This document shows positions 25,062-33,927 of a stretch of DNA of 64,000 nucleotides, piece by piece. This stretch comes from Achromobacter pulmonis (GTDB lineage: Bacteria > Pseudomonadota > Gammaproteobacteria > Burkholderiales > Burkholderiaceae_B). How positions within the stretch are numbered: position 1 is the first letter of the stretch; each line of letters begins with the position of its first letter. The translations under genes and the position numbers were made by a program. The stretch covers positions 1-64,000 of the forward strand of contig NZ_CADIJV010000003.1 of NCBI RefSeq assembly GCF_902859765.1, given 5' to 3'. The notes beneath the pieces are model-generated. The model ran no database searches. It saw nothing but the letters and a program-made list of their open reading frames with translations, and was not told where the DNA came from.

Positions 25062-25092
25062 CGGGCCCCGTGTCGGGGCCCGTTTTGTTTTG
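25062..25092 (+). terminator. Rho-independent terminator
   Basis: CGGGCCCCG (25062-25070) and CGGGGCCCG (25074-25082) form a 9-bp stem with a 3-nt loop, followed by TTTTGTTTTG. Confidence 0.88.
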
Positions 25093-25110
25093 TAACGCTC
25101 GGTCTTGCAA

Positions 25111-26043
25111 TCAGGCCTGGACGGCAGCCGCGGCGTCGGAATCCTGACCAGCGGTATCAAGCAGCCACTGCCGGAAACAGGATAGGGCATAGTGATCGCG
25201 CCGTTGCGGGGGGGCACACAGGTGATAGCCGCGGGCGATGGCGATGCGCAGGTCGGGGAATGGGGCGGCCACGCGGCCGGCCTGCAGGTCGTCCTGCACC
25301 AGGCAGCGTTGTAGCACCGCGATGCCCATGTCCGCCATCACGGCGCGCACCAGGATGCTGACCTGGTCGAAACCGCTGGCCAGCTTGAGCTCGTCGCGCC
25401 GCACCCCGGCAGCCTCGAACCAGCGCGCCCAGTTGTCCATGGCATTGGCGTGGTACAGCAGGGGTTCGCCGAGCAGGCCGGCAGCGGTGTCCCACAGATG
25501 CGCCGCGCGTCTTGCGGCCAGCCGCGAGGGGCTGCAGATGGCGATCATTTCGCGGCCGATCACGTAGTCCGCTTGCCAGCCCGGCCATTGCCCGGCGACG
25601 CCCGACAGGATCGCGGCGTCGGGCGTGGCGCCGGAGAAGTCTTCGTTGCGGCGATAGGCTGTGAAGCTCAGCTGGATCTCGGGATGGCGGCGGTGGAAAT
25701 CGGGCAGGCGCGGCACCAGCCAGGCGCTGGCCAGGGTCGGCACGCTGGATAGCGTCAGGCGCAGGCGGCGATCGTCGGCGCGCAATTCGGCGCTCAGGGT
25801 CTCGATGGCCTGCAGCGGCGCCAGCCCGCCGTCATAGAGCTTGCGGCCGGTTTCGGTCAGGGTCAGACCATGGGCGTTGCGGCGCATCAGCGGTTGGCCG
25901 AAATGGGTTTCGAGCCGGGCGATGGCGCGGCTGATCGCGCCCTGGGTCACGCAGAGCGTTTCGGCGGCCAGGGTGAAGCTGCCCAGCCGCGCGGCTGTCA
26001 TGAAGGCATGCAGCTCGGACATCGATGGCGAATGCAGGCGCAT
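25111..26043 (-). CDS. LysR-family regulator (GcvA-like)
   Basis: The 310-residue protein has a standard LysR helix-turn-helix (LHAFMTAARLGSFTLAAETL, then TQGAISRAIARLETHFG) and a substrate-binding domain with the GcvA-type PRLPDFHRRHPEIQL and DMGIAVLQRCLV. It is transcribed divergently from a Bug receptor and an N-formylglutamate amidohydrolase-like gene across 190 bp, and is their likely regulator. I chose ATG 26043 (MRLHSPSMSEL); an in-frame ATG seven codons later and open frame upstream leave the exact start uncertain. Confidence 0.9.
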   Translation of the reverse strand: MRLHSPSMSELHAFMTAARLGSFTLAAETLCVTQGAISRAIARLETHFGQPLMRRNAHGLTLTETGRKLYDGGLAPLQAIETLSAELRADDRRLRLTLSSVPTLASAWLVPRLPDFHRRHPEIQLSFTAYRRNEDFSGATPDAAILSGVAGQWPGWQADYVIGREMIAICSPSRLAARRAAHLWDTAAGLLGEPLLYHANAMDNWARWFEAAGVRRDELKLASGFDQVSILVRAVMADMGIAVLQRCLVQDDLQAGRVAAPFPDLRIAIARGYHLCAPPQRRDHYALSCFRQWLLDTAGQDSDAAAAVQA

Positions 26044-26233
26044 GAGCGGGCAGGTCGGGCAGGGTCGCGGCACCATTATTCGGGGCTGCCCATGGCGGAG
26101 CCGCGCCGTGTCGCCACGCCCTAGCATGAGCGTTGGTAATGAAGGCGTGCAATATAGTCGTTTGAAAGCGGATCGTAAAGTTCGGACACTGGCGGCCTCG
26201 CAGCAAGACCTGCACCTTTTCCGGAGTCGCTCC

Positions 26234-27223
26234 ATGCCCCGCCGCTTTTTCGGCTGTTCCGCGCGTATCGCGCTCGCCGGCGTCTGCGCCGTGCTGTCTT
26301 TTGCCGGTCAGGCGCAAGCCGCCGACTATCCTTCCCGTCCCATCAAACTGGTGGTGCCGTTCGCCGCGGGCGGCTCGACCGACATCGTGGCGCGCCTGGT
26401 GGCCGAGTATGCCGGCCGCGACCTGAAGCAGACCATCGTGGTCGAGAACAAGGCCGGCGCCGGTGGTTCGCTCGGCATGGAGCAGGTGGCGCGTTCGACC
26501 GCCGACGGCTACACCCTGGGCATGGCGACGATGAGCACGCACGGATCCAATCCGGCCGTCTATCGCCGGATGAACTATGACCCGCTCAAGGATTTCGAGC
26601 CGGTCGCCAACGTGCTGGCCGTGCCCAGCATCTTCGCCATCAACCCGCAGGTCCCGGCCAAGAACATGGCCGAGTTCGTGGCGCTGGCCAAAGGCCAGGC
26701 GGACAAGTACAGCTTCGCTTCGCCCGGGGTGGGGTCGCTGGGCCACGTGAACATTGAGAACTTCATGATGCTGGCCGGCATCAAGCTGCTGCACGTGCCG
26801 TACCGCGGCGCGGGTCCGGCGCTGAACGATGTGATGGGCGGACAGGTGGACGCGATCACCGACAACCTGTCCTCGACCCTGCCGCAGGTGCTGGGCGGCA
26901 AGCTGCGCCCGCTGGCCGTGCTGGGCGCCGAGCGCTCGCCGTTGCTGCCTGACGTGCCGACCTATATCGAGCTGGGCTATCCCGAGATGGGTACCGGTGG
27001 CTGGTTCGGCCTGGTGGCGCCGGCCGGCACGCCGCCCGCGGTGATCGAGCGCCTGAACCAGGCGGTGCGCGCGGCGATGCGCGACCCGGAATTCCGCAAG
27101 AAGGCCGAGGACGTTGGTGGTACGCTGATGCCGACCTCGCCGCAGGAATTCAAGGTTCAGATCGAACAGGCCCTGGCGCGTTACGCCAAAGTCGCCAAGG
27201 CCGCCAACATCCAGGCTGACTGA
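26234..27223 (+). CDS. Bug-family (TctC) tripartite tricarboxylate periplasmic receptor
   Basis: The 329-residue product has a Sec signal ending FAGQAQA and a mature start ADYPSRPIKLVVPFAAGGSTD, the Bug hallmark. VPYRGAGPALNDVMGGQVDA and the C-terminal PAGTPPAVIERLN are also typical. It binds a small carboxylate or amide ligand in the periplasm. Its stop codon overlaps the ATG of the next gene (ATGA), so the two are translationally coupled; the partner enzyme suggests a ligand such as a formylated or amidated amino acid. No TctA/TctB genes are nearby. Confidence 0.93.
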   Translation: MPRRFFGCSARIALAGVCAVLSFAGQAQAADYPSRPIKLVVPFAAGGSTDIVARLVAEYAGRDLKQTIVVENKAGAGGSLGMEQVARSTADGYTLGMATMSTHGSNPAVYRRMNYDPLKDFEPVANVLAVPSIFAINPQVPAKNMAEFVALAKGQADKYSFASPGVGSLGHVNIENFMMLAGIKLLHVPYRGAGPALNDVMGGQVDAITDNLSSTLPQVLGGKLRPLAVLGAERSPLLPDVPTYIELGYPEMGTGGWFGLVAPAGTPPAVIERLNQAVRAAMRDPEFRKKAEDVGGTLMPTSPQEFKVQIEQALARYAKVAKAANIQAD

Positions 27224-28104
27224 TGATGACACCCGCCGATTTCCAAGCCGTTTCCGTGCATGCCCCGACCGCGCCCGCGCTGCCTTTGGTGTGCGATTCG
27301 CCGCATAGCGGCGAGCGCTACCCCGCGGACTTCGGCGCAGTGGCCAGCCTGGCGCAGTTGCGTCAGGGCGAGGACACGCACGTGGACGCCTTGTGGTCGG
27401 CGGCGCCGGCAATGGGCGCCACGCTGGTGGCGGCACACTTTCCGCGCGTCTACATCGATCCCAACCGCACGTTGCGCGATCTCGATCCGGAGCTGCTGGC
27501 CGAGCCCTGGCCGGAACCGCTCGAACCGGGCGAGAAGACCCGCCTGGGCAAAGGGCTGATCTGGCGCCGCATGGACCCGGCCACGCCGATCTATGACCGC
27601 AGGCTGACGCTGGCCGAAGTGCGCCATCGCATCCAGGCGTACTACGAGCCGTATCACGCGGCGCTGGCGCAGGCCATCGAAACCGCGCAACGCGATTTCG
27701 GCGCGGTCTGGCACCTGAACCTGCACTCGATGCCGAACGATGCCTACGAGCGGCTGGGCCGCGAGAGCGCGCATCCGCTGGCCGATTTCGTGCTGGGCGA
27801 TCGCGATGGCACCACCTGTGAACCGGAATTCATCGCGCTGATCGAGACGGCGCTGCGCGACCGCGGCTACACCGTGGCGCGCAACGATCCCTACAAGGGC
27901 GTGCAGTTGATCGCGCAGATCGGCCAGCCGGCGTTGAACCGGCACAGCCTGCAGGTCGAGATCCGTCGGCCCCTGTACATGGACGAGGCGACGCGCGAGC
28001 GCAACGCGGGCTTCGAATCGCTGCGCGCCGATCTGTCGCAAGTGTTGACGCAAGTGGCGCAGTACGTGCGCGCGCGCCTGCCGGCGATATCGTCGACAAA
28101 ATAG
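27223..28104 (+). CDS. N-formylglutamate amidohydrolase family enzyme
   Basis: The 293-residue protein matches the HutG/N-formylglutamate deformylase family: CDSPHSGERYP near the N-terminus, HFPRVYIDPNR, a metal-site HLNLHSMP and the C-terminal VEIRRPLYMDE. In histidine degradation such enzymes release formate from N-formylglutamate; homologues act on other N-acyl amino acids. No hutU, hutH or hutI gene is in the window. The start overlaps the Bug receptor stop by 4 bp. A second, similar Bug-hydrolase pair lies at 16375-18337. Confidence 0.87.
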   Translation: MMTPADFQAVSVHAPTAPALPLVCDSPHSGERYPADFGAVASLAQLRQGEDTHVDALWSAAPAMGATLVAAHFPRVYIDPNRTLRDLDPELLAEPWPEPLEPGEKTRLGKGLIWRRMDPATPIYDRRLTLAEVRHRIQAYYEPYHAALAQAIETAQRDFGAVWHLNLHSMPNDAYERLGRESAHPLADFVLGDRDGTTCEPEFIALIETALRDRGYTVARNDPYKGVQLIAQIGQPALNRHSLQVEIRRPLYMDEATRERNAGFESLRADLSQVLTQVAQYVRARLPAISSTK

Positions 28105-28129
28105 ACGCGCGTGCATCGTTGCAATCCCG

Positions 28130-28161
28130 CGGCCCCGATTGATGCGAATCAATCGGGGCCG
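28130..28161. terminator. Hairpin after the amidohydrolase gene
   Basis: CGGCCCCGATTGAT (28130-28143) and ATCAATCGGGGCCG (28148-28161) form a perfect 14-bp stem with a 4-nt loop. No T run follows, so it may act as an RNA-stabilising end or rho-assisted terminator. Confidence 0.6.
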
Positions 28162-28250
28162 TTGCACGTGCGCTTAAGTTTCCCAATGCGGGGCCGTTGT
28201 CGCTAACAACGAGCTGCGTCGATCATTGGCGTGGCCTATAAGGAACCGGT

Positions 28251-28571
28251 ATGGCCGAGAAGATCATCAATGGTTTTTCCGTCGTGGCGTACGCGACCCA
28301 ACCCGAGGGGCGCATTCCGGCGCGCGCCTTTCTGGAAACGCGGCGTCTGCCGGTGAAGGCGGAGACGGCGGCCCTGGCCGCTGACGCGCAGGCCGAGCCG
28401 CCGGCCTGTGACGCGGCCGAGGCCGTGGAGGAACCCGAAAGCCAGGCGTTCGAGATATTCGTCACGCGTCGCTTTCGCGGCGCGGTCGAAGCGATGTCGG
28501 CGGCGCGCAACGCGCTGGACCGGGTCAAGTCGGTGGACGAGGACGGCGTGCCCGATCACCTGCCGGACTGA
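28251..28571 (+). CDS. Hypothetical protein
   Basis: The 106-residue product starts MAEKIINGFSVVAYATQPEG. A central Ala/Glu-rich linker (AAALAADAQAEPPACDAAEA-type) separates it from a C-terminal helical segment FEIFVTRRFRGAVEAMSAAR. AAGGAA lies 9 bp before the ATG. No signal peptide or membrane helix is visible and no family is recognised. It is convergent with the LysR gene downstream. Confidence 0.55.
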   Translation: MAEKIINGFSVVAYATQPEGRIPARAFLETRRLPVKAETAALAADAQAEPPACDAAEAVEEPESQAFEIFVTRRFRGAVEAMSAARNALDRVKSVDEDGVPDHLPD

Positions 28572-28585
28572 CGCCGCGCACGGTG

Positions 28586-29428
28586 TCAGGTCAGCGCGCT
28601 GCGCATCAGGATCTCGGTCAGTGCCCGGGTCGGCTGGTTGGGCGCGGGCGCCGAGATGACGATGAATTCCACCTGTGGCAGCGCCGGCAGGGCCGGCACC
28701 CCGGCGGGCGCGGCCAGGCCGGCGGTGGACAGGTGCGAGGGCTGTACCGTGATGCCCAGCCCGGCGCGGGCGGCCGCCTGACAGCCGGCGTAGCTGGTGC
28801 TGGTGCAGACGATCTGCCAACCGCGGCCGGCACGCGCCAGCGCATCGAGCGCCAGGCCGCGGGTGACGCTGGGTTCACGCAGCAGTATCAGGGGCAGCGG
28901 CGCGTCCGCGGCGATGCGCAGGCCTTCCTTGGCGCGCCACAGTAGCGCCTCTTTGTGCAATGTCTGGCCGCGGCGGTCGCCACGGCGGCGTTTGCCGATC
29001 ATGACGTCCAGGCCGTTGTCGTCCAGCAGCCGGTAGAGATCGCTGGTGACGCCGATGGTGATGTCCAGTTCGACTTCCGGATGGGCCTGGCGGAACGCGG
29101 CCAGCACGTCGGGCAAGGGCCCCATGGCCAGGTCGTCGGAGGTGCCGAGCCGCACCCGGCCGCGCAGCCGCGGCACGTCGAACAGGCGTTCGGCCCGCTC
29201 GTGGGCGTCGAGGATGATCTCGGCATGCACCAGCAGGCTGCGCCCGTCGCTGGTCAGCGCCAGCGAGTGGGTGTCGCGCAGGAACAGGCGGCGGTTCAAC
29301 GACTGCTCCAGCTGGCGGATGTGTTCACTGACGGTGGGCTGGGTCAGGCCGAGGCGGCGCGCGGCTTCGCTGAAGCTGGGCGCGCCCGCGGCGGTGGCGA
29401 ATGTCTTGAGCCAGAGCGGATTGAGCAT
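28586..29428 (-). CDS. LysR-family transcriptional regulator
   Basis: The 280-residue protein has the LysR DNA-binding domain (LWLKTFATAAGAPSFSEAAR, TQPTVSEHIRQLEQ, and RLFLRDTHSLALTSDGRSLL) and an inducer-binding domain of usual size. The divergent SBF-like transporter gene begins 109 bp away and is the probable target. The shared region contains TATAG-bearing half sites (CTTATAGGAAAG and CCTATAGTTTCC) that could belong to a LysR operator. Confidence 0.9.
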   Translation of the reverse strand: MLNPLWLKTFATAAGAPSFSEAARRLGLTQPTVSEHIRQLEQSLNRRLFLRDTHSLALTSDGRSLLVHAEIILDAHERAERLFDVPRLRGRVRLGTSDDLAMGPLPDVLAAFRQAHPEVELDITIGVTSDLYRLLDDNGLDVMIGKRRRGDRRGQTLHKEALLWRAKEGLRIAADAPLPLILLREPSVTRGLALDALARAGRGWQIVCTSTSYAGCQAAARAGLGITVQPSHLSTAGLAAPAGVPALPALPQVEFIVISAPAPNQPTRALTEILMRSALT

Positions 29429-29536
29429 GGCGGCCTGCTTATAGGAAAGTCCGATAGCAGCTACAGTAACCAGTGGCCTTCACGATAGCAAGCGGCACGC
29501 CTATAGTTTCCGCAACCTCTCTGGAAACTTCTCGTC

Positions 29537-30523
29537 ATGCGCCGCTTCCTGCCCGACTCGTTCACGCTCATCCTGATCGCCACCGTGGCGTTCGCCAGCT
29601 TTTTCCCGGCCGTGGGCAAGGGCGCCTCGTTCATGATGGTGGCCAGCAATGTGGCGATTTCGCTGCTGTTCTTTCTGCACGGCGCGCGCTTGTCGACCGA
29701 TGCGATCGTGGCCGGGGTCAAGGACGTGCGCTTGCATGCGCTGATCCTGAGTTGCACCTTCATCCTGTTTCCGCTGTTGGGACTGACGCTGCGCGCGCTG
29801 TTTCCCGGTTTGCTGACGCCGTCGCTGTGGCTGGGCGTGATCTTCGTGTGCACGCTGTCGTCCACGGTGCAGTCGTCGATCGCGTTCACCTCGATGGCGC
29901 GCGGCAACGTGCCGGGCGCGATCTGCGCGGCCACCGCTTCCAATCTGCTCGGCACGGTGCTGACGCCGCTGCTGGTGGCGGTGCTGCTGCATCGCCAGGG
30001 TGGCGGCCATGGGCTGGCCGATGCCGGCCGCATCCTGGTGCAACTGCTGCTGCCGTTCGCGGTGGGCAGCCTGCTGCGGCCGTGGATCGGCGCCTGGGCG
30101 CAGCGCAACAGCCGGGTCCTGTCGAAGGTGGACCGCAGTTCGATCCTGCTGGCGGTCTACACCGCTTTCAGCGAGGCGGTGGCGCAAGGCATCTGGCATG
30201 CGTTCCCGGCGATCGACCTGGCCACCATGGTGCTGGTCAATGCCCTGTTGCTGGGCACGGTGCTGCTGGTCACGACCTGGGGCAGCCGCAAGCTCGGACT
30301 GTCCAAGGAGAACGAGATCACGCTGGTGTTCTGCGGCTCGAAGAAGTCGCTGGCGTCAGGGATTCCGCTGGCCACGGTGCTGTTCGGCACGTCGCAGATG
30401 GGTATCGTGGTGCTGCCGCTGATGATTTTCCACCAGATGCAGTTGATGGTCTGCGCGGTGCTGGCGCGGCGCTACGCCGACCGCGCCGAGCCGGCGCAGG
30501 TGGCCGAGCCGGCCCGCGCCTGA
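29537..30523 (+). CDS. SBF-like (bile acid:sodium symporter family, YfeH-type) transporter
   Basis: The 328-residue protein is very hydrophobic with about ten membrane helices. It reads as the SBF-like branch: LPDSFTLILIATVAFASFFP, FFLHGARLSTDAI, and CTLSSTVQSSIAFTSMARGN, the last being the family's conserved unwound region. A second repeat element appears as FCGSKKSLASGIP. These proteins are inner-membrane carriers, probably sodium-driven; the substrate is unknown. It is controlled, by position, by the divergent LysR regulator. Confidence 0.9.
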   Translation: MRRFLPDSFTLILIATVAFASFFPAVGKGASFMMVASNVAISLLFFLHGARLSTDAIVAGVKDVRLHALILSCTFILFPLLGLTLRALFPGLLTPSLWLGVIFVCTLSSTVQSSIAFTSMARGNVPGAICAATASNLLGTVLTPLLVAVLLHRQGGGHGLADAGRILVQLLLPFAVGSLLRPWIGAWAQRNSRVLSKVDRSSILLAVYTAFSEAVAQGIWHAFPAIDLATMVLVNALLLGTVLLVTTWGSRKLGLSKENEITLVFCGSKKSLASGIPLATVLFGTSQMGIVVLPLMIFHQMQLMVCAVLARRYADRAEPAQVAEPARA

Positions 30524-30526
30524 AGG

Positions 30527-30913
30527 CTAGCCTTCGGCGGCGAGCGGCTGGATTTTGCCGCCGGGCAGCCAGTAGACGGCGCCGTCGCGTTCCTCGACCG
30601 TCAGCACGGTAAGGCGGCCATTCTTGCAGGGGCCGCCGACGCACAGGCCGGTGTCGGGCTGGTAGGTGGCGCCGTGGCGGGCGCACATGATCAGATCGCC
30701 GGCGCGGGTGAAGAAGCTGCCTTCCCAATCGAGTTCGACGCCAACGTGGGCGCAGCGGTTCAGATAGCCGTGCACCCGGTCCTGGTAGCGCACGAAGAAC
30801 GCCGTGGTCCGGCCCGCGCTGTCGGTGACCGGCACTTTGACGCCGAGCCCGCCGTTGACCAGGTCGGTGGCGGCGCAGACGCGGACTTCGGGAGCGGTAC
30901 GGGAATCCTGCAT
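30527..30913 (-). CDS. Rieske [2Fe-2S] domain protein
   Basis: The 128-residue product is a stand-alone Rieske domain. The cluster ligands are in CAHVGVEL (C-x-H) and CARHGA (C-x-x-H), about 20 residues apart, followed by GGPCKNGRL. Small soluble Rieske proteins act as electron carriers for oxygenases or as NirD-like subunits, but no oxygenase is adjacent. It ends 3 bp from the convergent transporter gene and starts at ATG 30913, 53 bp after the ABC transporter gene in the same direction, so both may share a transcript. Confidence 0.88.
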   Translation of the reverse strand: MQDSRTAPEVRVCAATDLVNGGLGVKVPVTDSAGRTTAFFVRYQDRVHGYLNRCAHVGVELDWEGSFFTRAGDLIMCARHGATYQPDTGLCVGGPCKNGRLTVLTVEERDGAVYWLPGGKIQPLAAEG

Positions 30914-30965
30914 GGATGGCCTTGGAAGCAAAGGGTGCGATCTTCGGACAGGGGGGCGGGCCTTG

Positions 30966-32768
30966 TCAATCCGCGGGCGCGGCGCCGTTTTCCTGCTGCC
31001 GCGCCCACATGGCGGCATACAGGCCGCCCGCCGCCAGCAGTTGCGCGTGGCGGCCGCGTTCGGCGATGCGGCCGTCCTCGAGCACGAGGATCTCGTCGGC
31101 GTCGGCCACGGTGGACAGGCGGTGGGCGATGATGAGCGTGCTGCGGCCGCGGCTGACTTCGCGCAGGTTGGCCTGGATGTCGCGCTCGGTGCGGGTATCG
31201 AGCGCGCTGGTGGCTTCGTCGAACAGGAAGATGGCCGGGTCCTTGAGCAGGGTGCGGGCGATGGCGACACGCTGTTTTTCGCCGCCGGACAGTTTGAGCC
31301 CGCGCTCGCCCACCATGGTCTGATAGCCGTCGGGCATGGCCATGATCAGGGCGTGGATGTGCGCCAGCCGGGCCGCGTGCTCGATCTCGGCGTCGGACGC
31401 GCCGGGCCGGCCGTAGCCGATGTTGTAGCGGATGGTGTCGTTGAACAGCACGGTGTCCTGCGGCACCACGCCGATGGCGGCGCGCAGGCTGGCCTGGGAG
31501 ACGTCGCGCACGTCCTGGCCGTCGACCAGGATGGCGCCGGCATCGGCGTCGTAGAAGCGGAACAGCAGCCGCGCGATGGTGGACTTGCCCGCGCCCGAGG
31601 TGCCGACCACGGCCAGCGTCTTGCCGGCCGGCAGCGTGAAGCTCACGCCCTTGAGGATGGGTCGGCGTTCGTCGTAGCCGAAGCGCACGTCGCGGAATTC
31701 GACCGCGCCGCCGGCCACGCGCAGCGGCTGCGCGCCGGGGCGGTCGGCCACTTCGCGGTCCTGGCCGAGCAGTTCGAACATGCGTTCCATGTCGATTATG
31801 GCCTGCTTGATCTCGCGGTAGATGAAGCCGAAGAAGCTCAGCGGCGAGTAGAGCTGCAGCAGGTAGGTGTTGACCAGCACGAAGTCGCCCAGGGTGTGGC
31901 GGCCCTCGGCGATGCCGTTGGCGGCCATCCACATCACCAGCGTCAGGCCGGCCGAGATGATGACGGCCTGACCGACATTCAGGATCGACAGGCTGACCTG
32001 GCTGCGCACCGCGGCGCGTTCGTAGCGGGTGAGCGAGGCATCGTAGCGGCGCGCTTCGTGTTCCTCGTTGCCGAAGTACTTGACCGTCTCGTAGTTCAGC
32101 AGGCTCTCGATGGCCTTGGTGTTGGCCTCGGAGTCGGTTTCGTTCATCTGCCGGCGGAACTTGGCGCGCCATTCGGTGACGGCCAGGGTGTAGGCCATGT
32201 ACAGCATCACCGTGGCGCCGGTGGCCAGCGCCAGCCAGCCGTCGAACATCTTCCACAGCACGATGCAGACCAGCCCGATCTCGAAGAAGGTCGGCAGGAT
32301 ATTGAACAGCAGGAACGACAACAGCGTCTGGATGCCCTTGGTGCCGCGTTCGATGGCGCGGGTCAGGCCGCCGGTCTGGCGCGTCAGGTGAAAGCGCAGC
32401 GCCAGGCCATGCAGGTGGCGGAAGATGCGCAGGCCGACCGAGCGGATGGCGTGCTGGCCGACGCGGGCGAAGAGCGCATCGCGCAGTTCCGAGAACAGCA
32501 GCGACAGGACGCGCGCGCCGCCGTAGGCCAGGATCAGGCCCAGCGGCACGGTCACGTGGCCCGGCGCGCCCTGGCCCAGGGCGTCGATGGCGTGCTTGTA
32601 GATCACTGGCACGTAGACGGTGGCCGCCTTGGCGGCGAACAGGCAGAGCAGGGCGGCCACCACGCGCGCCTTCAGTCCCGCCTGGCCGGGCGGCCAGAGG
32701 TAGGGGAACAGGGTGCGCAGGGTGGCCAGGCCACCGCGGCCGGCGGAGCGGGAATCGGGTGCGGACAT
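30966..32768 (-). CDS. ABC exporter of the Atm1/HMT1 type (fused permease-ATPase)
   Basis: The 600-residue half-transporter has six membrane helices in the first 330 residues and a C-terminal nucleotide-binding domain. The Walker A is GTSGAGKST, the signature is LSGGEKQRVA and the Walker B is IFLFDEATSALD, all intact. The membrane part carries the Atm1-type sequences FHLTRQTGGLTRAIERGTKG and ETVKYFGNEEHEA. Atm1 homologues export glutathione-based or heavy-metal conjugates and functions include metal tolerance and Fe-S metabolism. It acts as a homodimer in the inner membrane. Confidence 0.93.
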   Translation of the reverse strand: MSAPDSRSAGRGGLATLRTLFPYLWPPGQAGLKARVVAALLCLFAAKAATVYVPVIYKHAIDALGQGAPGHVTVPLGLILAYGGARVLSLLFSELRDALFARVGQHAIRSVGLRIFRHLHGLALRFHLTRQTGGLTRAIERGTKGIQTLLSFLLFNILPTFFEIGLVCIVLWKMFDGWLALATGATVMLYMAYTLAVTEWRAKFRRQMNETDSEANTKAIESLLNYETVKYFGNEEHEARRYDASLTRYERAAVRSQVSLSILNVGQAVIISAGLTLVMWMAANGIAEGRHTLGDFVLVNTYLLQLYSPLSFFGFIYREIKQAIIDMERMFELLGQDREVADRPGAQPLRVAGGAVEFRDVRFGYDERRPILKGVSFTLPAGKTLAVVGTSGAGKSTIARLLFRFYDADAGAILVDGQDVRDVSQASLRAAIGVVPQDTVLFNDTIRYNIGYGRPGASDAEIEHAARLAHIHALIMAMPDGYQTMVGERGLKLSGGEKQRVAIARTLLKDPAIFLFDEATSALDTRTERDIQANLREVSRGRSTLIIAHRLSTVADADEILVLEDGRIAERGRHAQLLAAGGLYAAMWARQQENGAAPAD

Positions 32769-32858
32769 GGACGGGATGGCGCAGCGGGACGGGCCTGCGC
32801 GGGGCGCGCGGACCGGGTTTCAGGGCCATTATCCGGCACCGGCGCTATGATCTAGCTG

Positions 32859-32896
32859 AAAACCCCTGGGATGGATGCACCATTTCCAGGGGTTTT
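32859..32896. terminator. Terminator-like hairpin between divergent genes
   Basis: AAAACCCCTGG (32859-32869) and CCAGGGGTTTT (32886-32896) form an 11-bp stem; the loop contains a smaller stem (ATGG...CCAT). A TATGAT box lies just upstream (32845-32850). A terminator between two divergent promoters is unexpected and may belong to a short RNA or leader. Confidence 0.5.
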
Positions 32897-33052
32897 CCAT
32901 CCGATTTTCGCATCGTTAATTCAGTACGGGCGCAGCGGGCGGGCCCGTCATCAACCGTAGACCAGGGATTACGCCCGGCAGTATTCCTGGTCGCGCGACC
33001 CGGCGCGTTTTCGCCGCGCGGGCCTCGCGTCGCAAGCTTTTCGGAGGGTCAT

Positions 33053-33880
33053 ATGGCGAAAGTACCCACAGTGAAACTGAACGACGGCGGCAAGATTCCG
33101 CAATTGGGCCTGGGGGTGTGGCAAGTGCCCGACGACCAGGCCGCCGCCAGCGTCAAGGAAGCGCTGGCGGCGGGTTACCGTTCGGTGGACACCGCGGCGA
33201 TCTACGGCAATGAATCCGGCGTGGGCGCCGGGCTGCGCGCGGCGGGCGTGGCGCGCAAGGATCTGTTCATCACCACCAAGCTGTGGAACGACAGGCATGG
33301 CTACGACGCGGCGCACAAGGCGATGGACGAAAGCCTGGAGAAGCTCGGCCTGGCCTACGTGGACCTGTATCTGATTCACTGGCCGGTGGCCGGCAGCGAG
33401 CAGTTCGTCCAAGCCTGGCGCGCCATGATCGAGATGAAGGAAGACGGCCGCGCCCGTTCCATCGGCGTGTCCAATTTCACCCAGGCCAACCTGGAGCGCC
33501 TGATCGATGCGACCGGCGTCACGCCGGCTGTCAATCAGATCGAGTTGCACCCCGGATTCGCGCAGCGCGACTTGCGTGCCTTCCATGCCAGGCACGGCAT
33601 CGCCACGGAATCATGGAGCCCGCTGGCGCAGGGCAGGATCACCGAGGACAAGACGATCCTGGAACTGGCGCGCAAGCACGGCAAGTCGCCGGCTCAGGTG
33701 ACGCTGCGCTGGCATCTGCAGCACGATCTGATCGTGATTCCGAAGTCGGTGACGCCGGCGCGCATCCGCGAGAACATCGACGTGTTCGATTTTGAACTGT
33801 CGGGCGCCGACATGGCGGCCATCGATGCCATCGAGGAAGGTCCGCGGCTGGGCCCCGATCCCGAGAAATTCGGCAAGTAG
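33053..33880 (+). CDS. Aldo/keto reductase (DkgA/2,5-diketogluconate reductase type)
   Basis: The 275-residue protein is a complete TIM-barrel aldo/keto reductase. The catalytic tetrad is visible: D in SVDTAAIYGNE, Y in the same segment, K in TTKLWND and H in LIHWP. The NADPH-binding end IPKSVTPARIRENIDVFDF is also present. Close relatives reduce 2,5-diketo-D-gluconate or methylglyoxal. GGAGGG lies 7 bp before the ATG at 33053. About 285 bp of upstream DNA contains a strong hairpin at 32859. Confidence 0.94.
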   Translation: MAKVPTVKLNDGGKIPQLGLGVWQVPDDQAAASVKEALAAGYRSVDTAAIYGNESGVGAGLRAAGVARKDLFITTKLWNDRHGYDAAHKAMDESLEKLGLAYVDLYLIHWPVAGSEQFVQAWRAMIEMKEDGRARSIGVSNFTQANLERLIDATGVTPAVNQIELHPGFAQRDLRAFHARHGIATESWSPLAQGRITEDKTILELARKHGKSPAQVTLRWHLQHDLIVIPKSVTPARIRENIDVFDFELSGADMAAIDAIEEGPRLGPDPEKFGK

Positions 33881-33927
33881 CCCGCGTGCTGCGCGGTGGC
33901 CGCGAGCGTGGCGCGCGGCCGCCGCGC

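Noticed and set aside
30804-32855. 683-codon ORF antisense to the ABC exporter
   Set aside because: It mirrors a fully intact ABC transporter; composition is His/Gln/Val/Arg-rich with no recognisable domain.
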